Assembly: GCA_009773475.1 (NCBI GenBank)
Contig: WSXV01000004.1
Location: 62,001 to 126,000 of the forward strand
Direction of reading: 5' to 3'
Length of the DNA stretch: 64,000 nt
DNA from: Desulfobulbaceae bacterium
GTDB taxonomy: Bacteria > Desulfobacterota > Desulfobulbia > Desulfobulbales > Desulfocapsaceae
Both the position numbers and the translations under genes were made by a program. The notes under the pieces were generated by a model. It did not search any database and was not told the DNA's origin. It was given only the letters and a program-made list of their open reading frames with translations. Below, piece after piece: positions 55,012-63,392 of the stretch. Numbering within the stretch: the first letter of the stretch is position 1; every line of letters begins with the position of its first letter.

Positions 55012-56103
55012 ATGAAAACATGGCAAAACATCCTGGGGGACTCCATCACCAGTGCTGCTCACTTGAAAGAGCACCTGGACCAGTTGGAGACGGAATTCAA
55101 CGCTGCCCCACAACCGGCACATCTAGACATTACCTCAATTAGCCGGATAATTGCAACGTATCCCATGCGGATAAACTCCTATTACCTGCAATTAATCAAA
55201 AAAGTTGGCGATCCCCTCTGGAAACAAGCCGTTCCCGATGCTGCCGAGCTTCTTGACCCTGTCTGCATTGAAGACCCGCTTGGCGAAGAGGACCTCAGTC
55301 CAGTCCCCAATCTGGTCCACAAATATCCTGACCGGGTCCTTTTCCTGGTTTCCAGCCAGTGCGCCATGTACTGTCGTTTCTGTACCAGAAAACGTATGGT
55401 GGGAACTGGGAAAATGATCATTACTCAAGAAACCATTGCGGCTGGTCTCGATTATATCCGACGGCACCCGGCAGTCCGGGAGGTGCTCCTTTCAGGCGGC
55501 GACCCTCTTCTGTTGCCGGATGCTCAAATTGACTATCTGCTCAATGAACTGCGAACCATCCCCACCCTCAAGGTGATCCGTATCGGCACCAGGGTTCCCT
55601 GCACCCTGCCCATGCGCATTACTCCCGAACTTGTTGCTATCCTGAAAAAATATCACCCTCTCTATATCAATACCCACTTTAATCATCCAGCTGAGATTAC
55701 ACCGCAGTCCAGTGCCGCCTGCAATCTTTTGGCTGATGCCGGCATCCCTCTGGGATGTCAGACCGTGCTTTTAAAAGGGGTGAATGACAATACCGAAATC
55801 ATGCGGGAACTGCTGCTGAAGCTCTTGGAGATTCGCGTCAAACCCTACTATCTCTTTCAGACTGATCTTACTCGCGGAACCAATCATTTCCGCACCTCAA
55901 CTGCTGCCGGAATCAAGATAATGCGCAGTCTCATCGGCCATATCTCCGGGCTTGCCATTCCAACCTTCGCCCTTGACGGTCCAGGCGGTATGGGTAAAAT
56001 TCCACTCACTCCGGATTATATTCTCAGCCGGGGCGATAACCTTATTTTTGAAAATTTTCGGGGCGACATCTGCACCTACCCTGAATCAGGAGACGCTATC
56101 TAA
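55012..56103 (+). CDS. KamA-family radical SAM aminomutase (EpmB-like)
   Basis: 363 aa. Radical SAM CX3CX2C in CAMYCRFCTRKR, SGGDPLLLPD, substrate region IRIGTRVPCTLPMRI, and the PLP lysine motif DGPGGMGKIPL. The length is near EpmB (342 aa; makes (R)-beta-lysine for EF-P) rather than full lysine 2,3-aminomutase (~415 aa). No epmA or efp in the window. Beta-lysine for osmolyte or antibiotic is an alternative. Divergent from the HEAT-CNB-PilZ gene by 80 bp. Confidence 0.85.
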   Translation: MKTWQNILGDSITSAAHLKEHLDQLETEFNAAPQPAHLDITSISRIIATYPMRINSYYLQLIKKVGDPLWKQAVPDAAELLDPVCIEDPLGEEDLSPVPNLVHKYPDRVLFLVSSQCAMYCRFCTRKRMVGTGKMIITQETIAAGLDYIRRHPAVREVLLSGGDPLLLPDAQIDYLLNELRTIPTLKVIRIGTRVPCTLPMRITPELVAILKKYHPLYINTHFNHPAEITPQSSAACNLLADAGIPLGCQTVLLKGVNDNTEIMRELLLKLLEIRVKPYYLFQTDLTRGTNHFRTSTAAGIKIMRSLIGHISGLAIPTFALDGPGGMGKIPLTPDYILSRGDNLIFENFRGDICTYPESGDAI

Positions 56104-56340
56104 GGGTAGGCTGTATTACCTTCTTCTCCCTCTTCATTTCCTGTGGTTTTATCGAAATAACGATTGGCAGCTCTGCGGCGGATGCGCAGTTGAAAACCTC
56201 ATTTTTCTACCTCAGTTTGATGGCATCTTCATGGACAATTTCCAACTTTTTGTGGTATGTTGTCATAATTCAACACGAATATTCATACTGCAAGCAACGC
56301 TTTCACTAGCCCCGGAACCTCAATCATTGATACTCCTGCC
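56104..56340. other. Spacer between the KamA-like and HDOD-GGDEF genes
   Basis: 237 bp, same-strand neighbours. No terminator or clear promoter recognised; no gene seen. Confidence 0.4.
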
Positions 56341-57891
56341 ATGAAATCTGACGATATCCTCAAAATTGTCCTCAATTCTCCTGAACTGCCCACCTTGCCC
56401 ACAGTGGCATCGGCAATCATCTCCCTGACTTCCCGGGAAGATGTCACCTTATCGGACATCGCTGAGCTGGTTTCAAAGGACATTGCCCTGTCTGCTAAAA
56501 TTCTCAAGGTTTCAAATTCCGCATTTTACAGCTTTCCCCAGCAGATCGGTTCCATCAACCAGGCCGTCTCCATTTTAGGGATCAATGCCGTTCGCTCTCT
56601 GGTGCTCTCGTTTTCATTTCTTTCGATCAAGACCGGAAATAAAAGCGATCATTTTGATTTTCAAAAATTCTGGGAAGATTCTCTCGCCTCAGCCGTCGCC
56701 GCCAGGCTTATTCTGGGGAAGGTGAAAGGGGCAGATACGGAAGAGATCTTTGTTTCAGGACTACTGCAGAACCTTGGGTCATTGATCTTTGCCAAGACCT
56801 TTCCGGATGAATATGAAAAAGTTCTTGTCCAGCTCGCTGAAGAAATAGAAACTATGTCTGAGATTGAAACAAAGGTGGTGGGAATCGATCACTGCATTCT
56901 TGGCTATGAGGTCGCCAAAAGCTGGGGTTTTCCTGAGGTTTTACTACTCCCCCTGTTATTTCATCATAATCCCCAGCAATATCAAGGACAAAACCCCAAG
57001 ATTAAGGCGACGATCAGCGCAGTCTATCTCTCGGATATTCTTGTTCATATCCTCTCCTCCACGAACCCGGAGGGGTATCATAAGCTGTTTCGCAAAGAGG
57101 CGAAAAGACTCCTGGGCCTGAGTAGTGAAGACATCGACAACATCCTGTCCAGTCTCCATCACCAGATGGATCAGGCGGCAGCATATTTTGGCCTGAACAT
57201 CAAAAACACCAGATCCATTCAGGAAATTCTGCAAGAGGCCAACATCAAGCTCAGCCTGCTCAACCTCAATTATGACCAGATTAACCAACAACTGGTGCAG
57301 ACCAAAATTAAACTGGAAAAGCTGACCGAGGAACTCCAGAATAAAAACAAGATCCTGGACAACCTGGCCAACATCGACGGATTAACCGAGGTTTACAACC
57401 ACCGTTATTTTCAGAACAGTCTGGAACAAGAGATCAATCGTTCCAGCCGTCATCAGACCGCCATCTCCCTGCTCCTTCTAGATATCGACCATTTCAAAAA
57501 GTTTAATGATACCTACGGTCATCAGGCAGGGGATTTTGTTTTGAAGAAATTTTGTGAGATTCTCCAGGAAAACCTTCGTAAATATGACACCCTGGCTCGT
57601 TACGGCGGAGAAGAATTCGTCATCATTCTCCCGGAGACTGTAGAATCAGAAGCTCTCGCCGTTGGGGAAAAACTGCGCGCGTCCATAGAAAACGCAATTT
57701 TTGACGACACCGATAACACCTACCGGGTAACGGCAAGTTTTGGCCTGACCAGCGCGTTCCCAGCCACGGTGGAGAATTTCAACAAGAACAACTTTATCAA
57801 TCAAGCAGATCTGGCCCTCTATGAGGCCAAACATGAGGGGAGAAACCGGGTTGTGGCCTACACCCCGAAGAAGAAGTGGTTTAATTTTTAG
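56341..57891 (+). CDS. HDOD-GGDEF diguanylate cyclase
   Basis: 516 aa, soluble. HDOD domain (~5-215; PTVASAIISLTSREDVTLSD and ILKVSNSAFYSFPQQIGSIN) senses an unknown cue, coiled coil (~300-345), and GGDEF domain (~350-510) with DNLANIDGLTEVYNHRYF, the active site RYGGEEFVIILPE, and the allosteric I-site RKYD five residues before GGEEF. The catalytic GGEEF and I-site are both intact, so a c-di-GMP-making, product-inhibited enzyme is expected. Its TAG stop is the beginning of the two-hairpin repeat copy B. Confidence 0.92.
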   Translation: MKSDDILKIVLNSPELPTLPTVASAIISLTSREDVTLSDIAELVSKDIALSAKILKVSNSAFYSFPQQIGSINQAVSILGINAVRSLVLSFSFLSIKTGNKSDHFDFQKFWEDSLASAVAARLILGKVKGADTEEIFVSGLLQNLGSLIFAKTFPDEYEKVLVQLAEEIETMSEIETKVVGIDHCILGYEVAKSWGFPEVLLLPLLFHHNPQQYQGQNPKIKATISAVYLSDILVHILSSTNPEGYHKLFRKEAKRLLGLSSEDIDNILSSLHHQMDQAAAYFGLNIKNTRSIQEILQEANIKLSLLNLNYDQINQQLVQTKIKLEKLTEELQNKNKILDNLANIDGLTEVYNHRYFQNSLEQEINRSSRHQTAISLLLLDIDHFKKFNDTYGHQAGDFVLKKFCEILQENLRKYDTLARYGGEEFVIILPETVESEALAVGEKLRASIENAIFDDTDNTYRVTASFGLTSAFPATVENFNKNNFINQADLALYEAKHEGRNRVVAYTPKKKWFNF

Positions 57892-58004
57892 AGACCGTTA
57901 GAAAGCCAGCAAGGTCTTTTTCTTGCTGGCTTTCTTTACGGACTCTTATGCCGCATCCAGAAACAGCAATCCTTACCGCTGTTTCTGGATGCGGCGTCCG
58001 GCAA
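57889..58004 (+). repeat. Two-hairpin dispersed element, copy B (at the GGDEF stop)
   Basis: Starts at the stop codon with TAGAGACCGTTA. Hairpin I: arms GAAAGCCAGCAAG (57901-57913) and CTTGCTGGCTTTC (57922-57934) inside AGAG-A-CCGT/ACGG-A-CTCT (57890-57898 with 57938-57946). Linker TTACGGACTCTTATG. Hairpin II: perfect 18-bp GCCGCATCCAGAAACAGC/GCTGTTTCTGGATGCGGC (57950-57967, 57978-57995), then GTCCGGCAA. Same layout as copy A, with loop AATCnnTACC identical at ends and stems changed on both sides. Confidence 0.8.
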
Positions 58005-58298
58005 ATAATAACTGCCATTAAGTCATATATCAATACCCGTCAGCCCTGCCTCCAGAGGTATCCTCCCGGCCAATTAAAATCCTTCATCCAACGGTGTCTC
58101 ACACATCCAGACCACTTCTGACCCTAAAAAATCTGTCCCCTTTTATTGAAATGAGTCATTTTGGTTCCCTTATTTGGATGGTGGTCATGGACGATGGTCG
58201 AGATTCGAGGGGCCTGACGTTTTGAATCACCAGAGCGGTCCACCCCGGACTCACCGCTCCACACCGCCACGTTCTTGCCGCCTCTGCAAACGCTTTAG
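58005..58298. other. Gene-poor segment after the repeat, possible mobile relic
   Basis: No intact gene. The stretch near 58122-58145 (CTGACCCTAAAAAATCTGTCCCC and following TTTTATTGAAATGAGTCATT) reads like flanks often seen beside IS200-like (Y1) transposases in related bacteria; this is recollection, not a database match. No transposase fragment seen. Confidence 0.3.
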
Positions 58299-58913
58299 TT
58301 ATTTTGTTGCACGAAGCGCTACCAGGGCCGACGAAATAACCCGAATGGAAGAACGGATTAACAACCATACGAGAGCTATCGCAACAATGATATCGGGCCA
58401 ACTGGAACCGGTGAACCAGACCCCACCGGCCGCTACAAACACTGAAATGTTTGTAGCGATGTCGTTTCGTGAGCACTCCCACACCGAGCTCATATTCACG
58501 TCTGTGTGGCGATGCCGCCAAAGGAGGTAAAGACAGAGTGAGTTTGCAACGAGGCCAAGAAGACTGAACACGCCCATAATCTCAAAAACAGGGACGCTTG
58601 GAATAAAAAATCTGTAGCCTATTTGGGCAACCACGACCCCAGCCGCCAAGAAAATTAAGCCGCCCTTGAACAGGGCGACTTTCGCCTTTACGGCATCGCC
58701 CCTCGAAACAGCGTACAGGCTCAGGCCATAGGTCAAAGCATCACCCAGATTATCAAGGCTGTCTGCCAGCAACGCCGTTGACTTGCCATAAAGTGCGGCT
58801 ATCAAGATCAATAAAAACATTCCAGCATTAATGGCGAGCACAATGCGCAAAGTTCCCCTTTGACCTTCGTGCAAGGCATCTACCTCACAATTGTTTTCAC
58901 AGCAACCACCCAT
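58299..58913 (-). CDS. Cation diffusion facilitator family transporter
   Basis: 204 aa with five to six transmembrane helices, a divalent-metal/proton antiporter of the CDF/ZitB type. The Asp-rich motif in helix 2 is ALLADSLDNLGDALTYGLSL; the partner helix carries RNDIATNISVF. An N-terminal cytoplasmic MGGCCENNCEVDALHEG could bind metal (CC...C). No C-terminal cytoplasmic domain, so it is shorter than classical CDFs (~300 aa). ATG 58913 has GAGGAG 9 nt upstream; the open frame to 58976 is not used. Metal unknown. Confidence 0.82.
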   Translation of the reverse strand: MGGCCENNCEVDALHEGQRGTLRIVLAINAGMFLLILIAALYGKSTALLADSLDNLGDALTYGLSLYAVSRGDAVKAKVALFKGGLIFLAAGVVVAQIGYRFFIPSVPVFEIMGVFSLLGLVANSLCLYLLWRHRHTDVNMSSVWECSRNDIATNISVFVAAGGVWFTGSSWPDIIVAIALVWLLIRSSIRVISSALVALRATK

Positions 58914-59135
58914 TCTATATTTCTCCTCAGGTAACCTGGCAGCGTTGGTCTGATAACGTTCCCAGGATACTCTCAAACAACATTTAATTACAGATAGTTA
59001 TGATACAACAACCAATTATTGAATAATTTAAATAAGTTCTACCTTACCCCCAACCATATTTCTTGAAAATCAGAAAATCAAAAGTCAATCCTGTGCTCCA
59101 GAATATGGCTCGAAAAAGAAATATTGATTATATCA

Positions 59136-59260
59136 AGCCTCTTGCAAAACTCCAAAAACACCCTTCGACAAGCTCAGGGTGAACGGTATCTTAACGGTAT
59201 CTTGATTGTTCCGTTCGTGGTGAGCCTGTCGAACCACAGCTCATACTTTTGCAAGAGGCT
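59136..59260. mobile_element. MITE-like element with terminal inverted repeats
   Basis: 125 bp. Terminal repeats AGCCTCTTGCAAAA (59136-59149) and TTTTGCAAGAGGCT (59247-59260) are perfect over 14 bp; internal imperfect inverted repeats read CCTTCGACAAGCTCAGGG and CCGTTCGTGGTGAGCCTGTC, a palindrome frequent in many bacterial genomes. A direct ACGGTATCTT repeat lies in the middle. TATCAA flanks both ends (59131-59136, 59262-59267), a possible target duplication with one base offset. No transposase. Confidence 0.65.
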
Positions 59261-59354
59261 CTATCAATTTTGTTTTTCATCCTGCTGTCTAGAGTCGGCA
59301 AGGAACGCTTCTTCCAAAATAACTAAAAAACGCTGTCCGTGCTCGTGTCGATTC

Positions 59355-59615
59355 TCAGCCATGTTTTATCTTAAGCACCAAGACACAAAGGGACAGGGTC
59401 AGACTGACACTATTTGCGACAATCAATGGAATATCCTTGAGTATCAACCCATACACCAGCCAGAGCAAGAGTCCAGTCGTGAGAATGGCGTACATTAGAA
59501 GAGAAACGTCATTGGTTCGTTTTGATCGCCATATTTTGACCACCTGGGGCAGGAACGAACAAGTCGTACAGGTTGCCGCGATCAAGCCTATTATGGTTGT
59601 CCAGTCAAATCTCAT
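59355..59615 (-). CDS. SemiSWEET (PQ-loop) sugar transporter
   Basis: 86 aa with three transmembrane helices. PQ-loop CSFLPQVVKIWRSKRTNDVS, then helices LLMYAILTTGLLLWLVYGLI and IPLIVANSVSLTLSLCVLV. Works as a homodimer for passive sugar transport by family. In an accessory patch with a CDF gene and a MITE-like repeat; no clear ribosome site. Confidence 0.9.
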   Translation of the reverse strand: MRFDWTTIIGLIAATCTTCSFLPQVVKIWRSKRTNDVSLLMYAILTTGLLLWLVYGLILKDIPLIVANSVSLTLSLCVLVLKIKHG

Positions 59616-59805
59616 AATTTTTTTTTCTATTAGTTAGTTAACAGCTAAAACAACCATCGTTCCATTTTTTAATCAGGTGCAAGACTTACCGGCTGGGCTG
59701 GGCGGTTCCATTGCATACTTCTTCCGCTGTCTCATCGCCATTCTCTTGTCATCGCGTTTCCATCACAATCAGGATTAGGAATAGCGAATAAAAGCACCAA
59801 TCCCC
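59616..59805. other. Spacer between priA and SemiSWEET genes
   Basis: 190 bp without a recognised gene, hairpin or repeat. Confidence 0.4.
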
Positions 59806-62400
59806 TCACATCATATTCTCCGGATCTACATCAACGGCAATCTGAATATCCCCCACCGCCACCTCAGCCTGACGCGTTACCACTTGATCACAAACCGCGT
59901 GCAGATCATCCTGACAGGCGCTTTTGAGTAGTACCTGCCAGCGATAGCGATCACGCAGGCGGTCTAAAGGAGATGGAGCCGGGCCTAGAATCTCCACCGG
60001 CATCCGCTTCGAATCTGCCGCCTGCGCTTTAGCAAATGTCCGGCACATCATACCGATTTCGGCAGCCGCCTTCTGCACCTCACGTTCCCCACTTCCCTGA
60101 ATATGTATATTTATCATCCGCAGCATGGGAGGGAAGGCTGGCATTCGCCGGATTGCCATTTCCTTCTCATACATCTCAGTGTAGGCATGGCGCTGGGCGA
60201 AGGCCACGGCATAATGATCCGGTCGCAGAGTCTGGATAATCACCTGACCCGGGGTGTCGCCCCGACCGGCCCGGCCGCTGACCTGGGAAAGGAGCTGATA
60301 GGTGCGCTCTGCCGCGCGAAAATCGGGCATGCTCAGACCTCCGTCAGCCCACACCACTCCCACCAAAGTCACCTCCGGAAAGTCATGGCCCTTGGCAATC
60401 ATCTGGGTTCCAATCAATATATCAATCTCACGGTTGTGCATGGCCGAGAGAATATGGAGGAATTTTTTTCGATCCAGTGCGGTGTCTGAGTCGAGGCGAG
60501 CGATTCTGGCTGTGGGCAGCAGCTCCAACACCTCCTGTTCGATCCGTTCAGTGCCAAAACCCACCGGGACCAATTTCTCCGACCGGCACCCGGAGCAGAG
60601 CTGACTGCTGGTCAAGGAATACCCGCAGTAATGACAGACCAATTGATTTTTGCCCTTATGATAGGTGAGAGAAATATGACAATGACGACATTCCACTGGT
60701 TTGCCGCAATCCTGACATAAATACACCGAGGAAAAGCCCCTGCGATTCAAGAGCAACAGGCTCTGTTTTCCTTGGGCGAGTGTCTCCTGCAGCCGCAGTT
60801 GCAGTTTATGACCCAGTGCCTTGCCATAGGCCTTTTCTGATTTATCGCGCAAATCAACCAGGGATACTGAAGGAAGGGATCGTTCCTGAACCCGTTTACG
60901 CATGGTCAAAAGGGTATACTTCCCCTGCCGGGCATGAAAGAAGCTGGTCACAGAAGGGGTGGCCGAGCCCAACAGGACCACGGTATTCTGCAGACGGCCG
61001 CGCAGCACCGCCAGATCCCGGCCATTATAGCGCAGTCCGTCATCCTGCTTAAAACCGTTGTCATGCTCTTCATCAACCACGATCAGTCCTGGATCCGGCA
61101 AGGGTGCAAACACCGCGGATCTGGCCCCAATAACAATGCGCGGCTCACTCTGGCCTGCATCTGTCTCATTCTGATTTCTAAAGGCCAACGCCCACTGATC
61201 GTAGCGCTCACCAGTGGACAGTCCACTGTGCAGAATCAGCACCCGGTCTCCAAATCGAGAGACAAAGTGGGCTTCGAGCTGGGTGGCAAGGGCGATCTCG
61301 GGAACCAGAACCAGGACGTCACGACCGGCAGCAAGGGTTGCCTCAGCCGCTCGCAGATAGACCTCGGTTTTACCGCAGCCGGTCACACCGTGAAGTAAAA
61401 AAGTAGCAAATTCTTTCTTTTCTATGGCAGGAAAAAACTCCAAAAGGGCCTGTCCTTGTTCCTCAGTGAGGGTTTCTGGGCGGGGAAACCAAGCAAATTT
61501 CTCTCCGTAGGGATTACGAAAGACCCGTTGCTCCAATCGCGTCACCAGCCCCTGTTCAACCAGCAAGGGCAGGGCCTTGGCAGCGCCGTTGTAGGCTCGA
61601 GTCAGTTCGCGAATCGGAACAAGCCGCTCAGTGTCAGCTCCCGCCAACAATTTAAGGACATACAGGGTCTTGATTTGAGTGAAGGGAAAAACAACGGACA
61701 ACTCTGTAGAAAGACTTTGACCAAAAAGCTTGATCTCATCCTTCGAGGGATCTGAGGTGATACAGGGAGGGAGGTTCAGGGAGGAGGAACAGGAATAGCA
61801 GGTCTCCTGTTTGATCCGGACCGCATTACCAGTCATTATCTCACGGATCTCAATCAGCCCCTGTTCTTGCCAGGAGTTAATCAGCGTACGTTCACGATGC
61901 CGTCCCATAATCTTGCGGGATTCTGCAACTGTGAGTTGTCCTTTTTCCAAAAGAATTGGAACCCAGGCAGGCGGCTGTTGAGCTGACACTTCAAAAACCT
62001 GCTGCATCTCTATGCGCCCAAGGTCGGTGAGATGAATCTGCTTGCCGCTGCGCGGGGCAAGGCCACCGGGCAAGGCCGTTTTAATGACCTCACCCAGCGG
62101 ATAATGGTAATAGTTTGCCACCCAACGAAAAAAAGGGATCAGGTTAGCGGGAAAAAGCGGTTCCTGATCAAGAAACTCAATGATTTTTCGTAATTTGTAG
62201 GCAATATCTTCGTCCGGCATAAGCCCCAAAACATAGCCGGTCACCCTGCGTTGACCAAGGGGAACAAGCACTCGTCTGCCGATCAGACCAGCCGGGCCAT
62301 CGATTCTGTAAGCTGAATCAATCTCATCAGTCTCTTCATCCAACAGATAGGTGAGTGTCTGCCATAGGGGCACAGCGACCGCCACCTCAAGCCGGATCAT
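59806..62400 (-). CDS. priA: Primosomal protein N' (replication restart helicase)
   Basis: 3'-to-5' helicase that reloads the replisome at stalled forks. N-terminal DNA-binding domains, Walker A HGVTGCGKTEVYLRAAE, DEEH box VVDEEHDNGFKQDD, SATPS, a zinc-binding cysteine array (CQDCGKPVECRHC, CHYCGYSL, CSGCRSEK), and motif V/VI regions with GRAGRGDTPGQVIIQT. 864 aa is longer than E. coli PriA (732), mainly in the middle of the N-terminal half. Start overlaps the galU stop by 4 bp, an odd pairing of genes. Confidence 0.95.
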   Translation of the reverse strand: MIRLEVAVAVPLWQTLTYLLDEETDEIDSAYRIDGPAGLIGRRVLVPLGQRRVTGYVLGLMPDEDIAYKLRKIIEFLDQEPLFPANLIPFFRWVANYYHYPLGEVIKTALPGGLAPRSGKQIHLTDLGRIEMQQVFEVSAQQPPAWVPILLEKGQLTVAESRKIMGRHRERTLINSWQEQGLIEIREIMTGNAVRIKQETCYSCSSSLNLPPCITSDPSKDEIKLFGQSLSTELSVVFPFTQIKTLYVLKLLAGADTERLVPIRELTRAYNGAAKALPLLVEQGLVTRLEQRVFRNPYGEKFAWFPRPETLTEEQGQALLEFFPAIEKKEFATFLLHGVTGCGKTEVYLRAAEATLAAGRDVLVLVPEIALATQLEAHFVSRFGDRVLILHSGLSTGERYDQWALAFRNQNETDAGQSEPRIVIGARSAVFAPLPDPGLIVVDEEHDNGFKQDDGLRYNGRDLAVLRGRLQNTVVLLGSATPSVTSFFHARQGKYTLLTMRKRVQERSLPSVSLVDLRDKSEKAYGKALGHKLQLRLQETLAQGKQSLLLLNRRGFSSVYLCQDCGKPVECRHCHISLTYHKGKNQLVCHYCGYSLTSSQLCSGCRSEKLVPVGFGTERIEQEVLELLPTARIARLDSDTALDRKKFLHILSAMHNREIDILIGTQMIAKGHDFPEVTLVGVVWADGGLSMPDFRAAERTYQLLSQVSGRAGRGDTPGQVIIQTLRPDHYAVAFAQRHAYTEMYEKEMAIRRMPAFPPMLRMINIHIQGSGEREVQKAAAEIGMMCRTFAKAQAADSKRMPVEILGPAPSPLDRLRDRYRWQVLLKSACQDDLHAVCDQVVTRQAEVAVGDIQIAVDVDPENMM

Positions 62401-63269
62401 AGAGATGCTGCTAACTCCTTGATATGGGCCTTGAGCTCAGCGCCGAGTTTATTGTGGAGCATGCCATAGGCGATGATGGCCTTCAGATACCCCATCTTGT
62501 CACCGGCATCATAGCGGGTTCCCTGGAACTCATAGGCATACATATCCCGTCTTTTCCCAAGGGCCTGCAAGGCATCGGTCAACTGGATCTCACCGCCGTG
62601 TCCGGGTGTGGTCTTTTCCAGGAGTTCGAAGATCTCGGGCATGAGAATATAGCGTCCGATAATGGCGAGGTCGGAATCGGTGGTTCCGGGCGCCGGTTTT
62701 TCTATCATCCGGTTGACCTTATGGGTGCGATCACGTTCTAATAATTCACCCTCAACAATGCCATATTGAAAGGTCTGATCCTCGGGCACCCGCTGCACTG
62801 CGACAATGGACTCCTGCACCTCATCAAAAAGATCAAGCATCTGGCGGGCACAAGGGGTTTTGCTCAAGACCAGATCGTCGCCCAGCATGACCATAAAGGG
62901 CTCATCCCCCACCACGTGCCGGGCAGTCCAGATGGCATGGCCAAGACCAAGGGGTTTTTTCTGGCGGATGGAGACGATATCAATGAGATTGGAGATATTA
63001 TTCAGCTCTTCCCCAAGGGCGATCTTCTTCTTTTCCTTGAGAACGCTATCGAGATGAAAGTCATAGTCAAAATGGTTCTCAATGGCCGATTTACCGGCAC
63101 TGGTGATGAAAATCACCTGGTCAATCCCAGAGGCCACGGCCTCTTCAACGATGTACTGGATGGTTGGCCGATCCACAATGGTGAGCATTTCTTTTGGAAT
63201 GGCCTTGGTGGCGGGCAGGAACCTTGTTCCAAGGCCGGCCACGGGAATCACTGCTTTTCGTACCTTCAT
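62397..63269 (-). CDS. galU: UTP-glucose-1-phosphate uridylyltransferase
   Basis: Makes UDP-glucose for LPS and exopolysaccharide. 290 aa with the nucleotide motif IPVAGLGTRFLPATKAIPKE, VMLGDDL, and EKPAPGTTDSDLAIIGRYIL-type substrate loop (EKPAPG). Divergent from the hrpA-like gene. Works with the phosphohexomutase at 17704-19443 that makes glucose 1-phosphate. Confidence 0.95.
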   Translation of the reverse strand: MKVRKAVIPVAGLGTRFLPATKAIPKEMLTIVDRPTIQYIVEEAVASGIDQVIFITSAGKSAIENHFDYDFHLDSVLKEKKKIALGEELNNISNLIDIVSIRQKKPLGLGHAIWTARHVVGDEPFMVMLGDDLVLSKTPCARQMLDLFDEVQESIVAVQRVPEDQTFQYGIVEGELLERDRTHKVNRMIEKPAPGTTDSDLAIIGRYILMPEIFELLEKTTPGHGGEIQLTDALQALGKRRDMYAYEFQGTRYDAGDKMGYLKAIIAYGMLHNKLGAELKAHIKELAASL

Positions 63270-63392
63270 GTAACGTTCTCCTCTTTCAGGGTGACGGATG
63301 AAATGTTATAAGAACCCAGGTTATAGAGCCTGCAACACTCTTTATTCAAAACAATCCTATACCATAGAATCGAAAGATCAACCATCCATTCC

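Noticed and set aside
58156-58521. A 121-codon minus-strand frame overlapping the CDF transporter
   Set aside because: It is a shadow in another frame of the CDF gene; its product has no recognisable fold.
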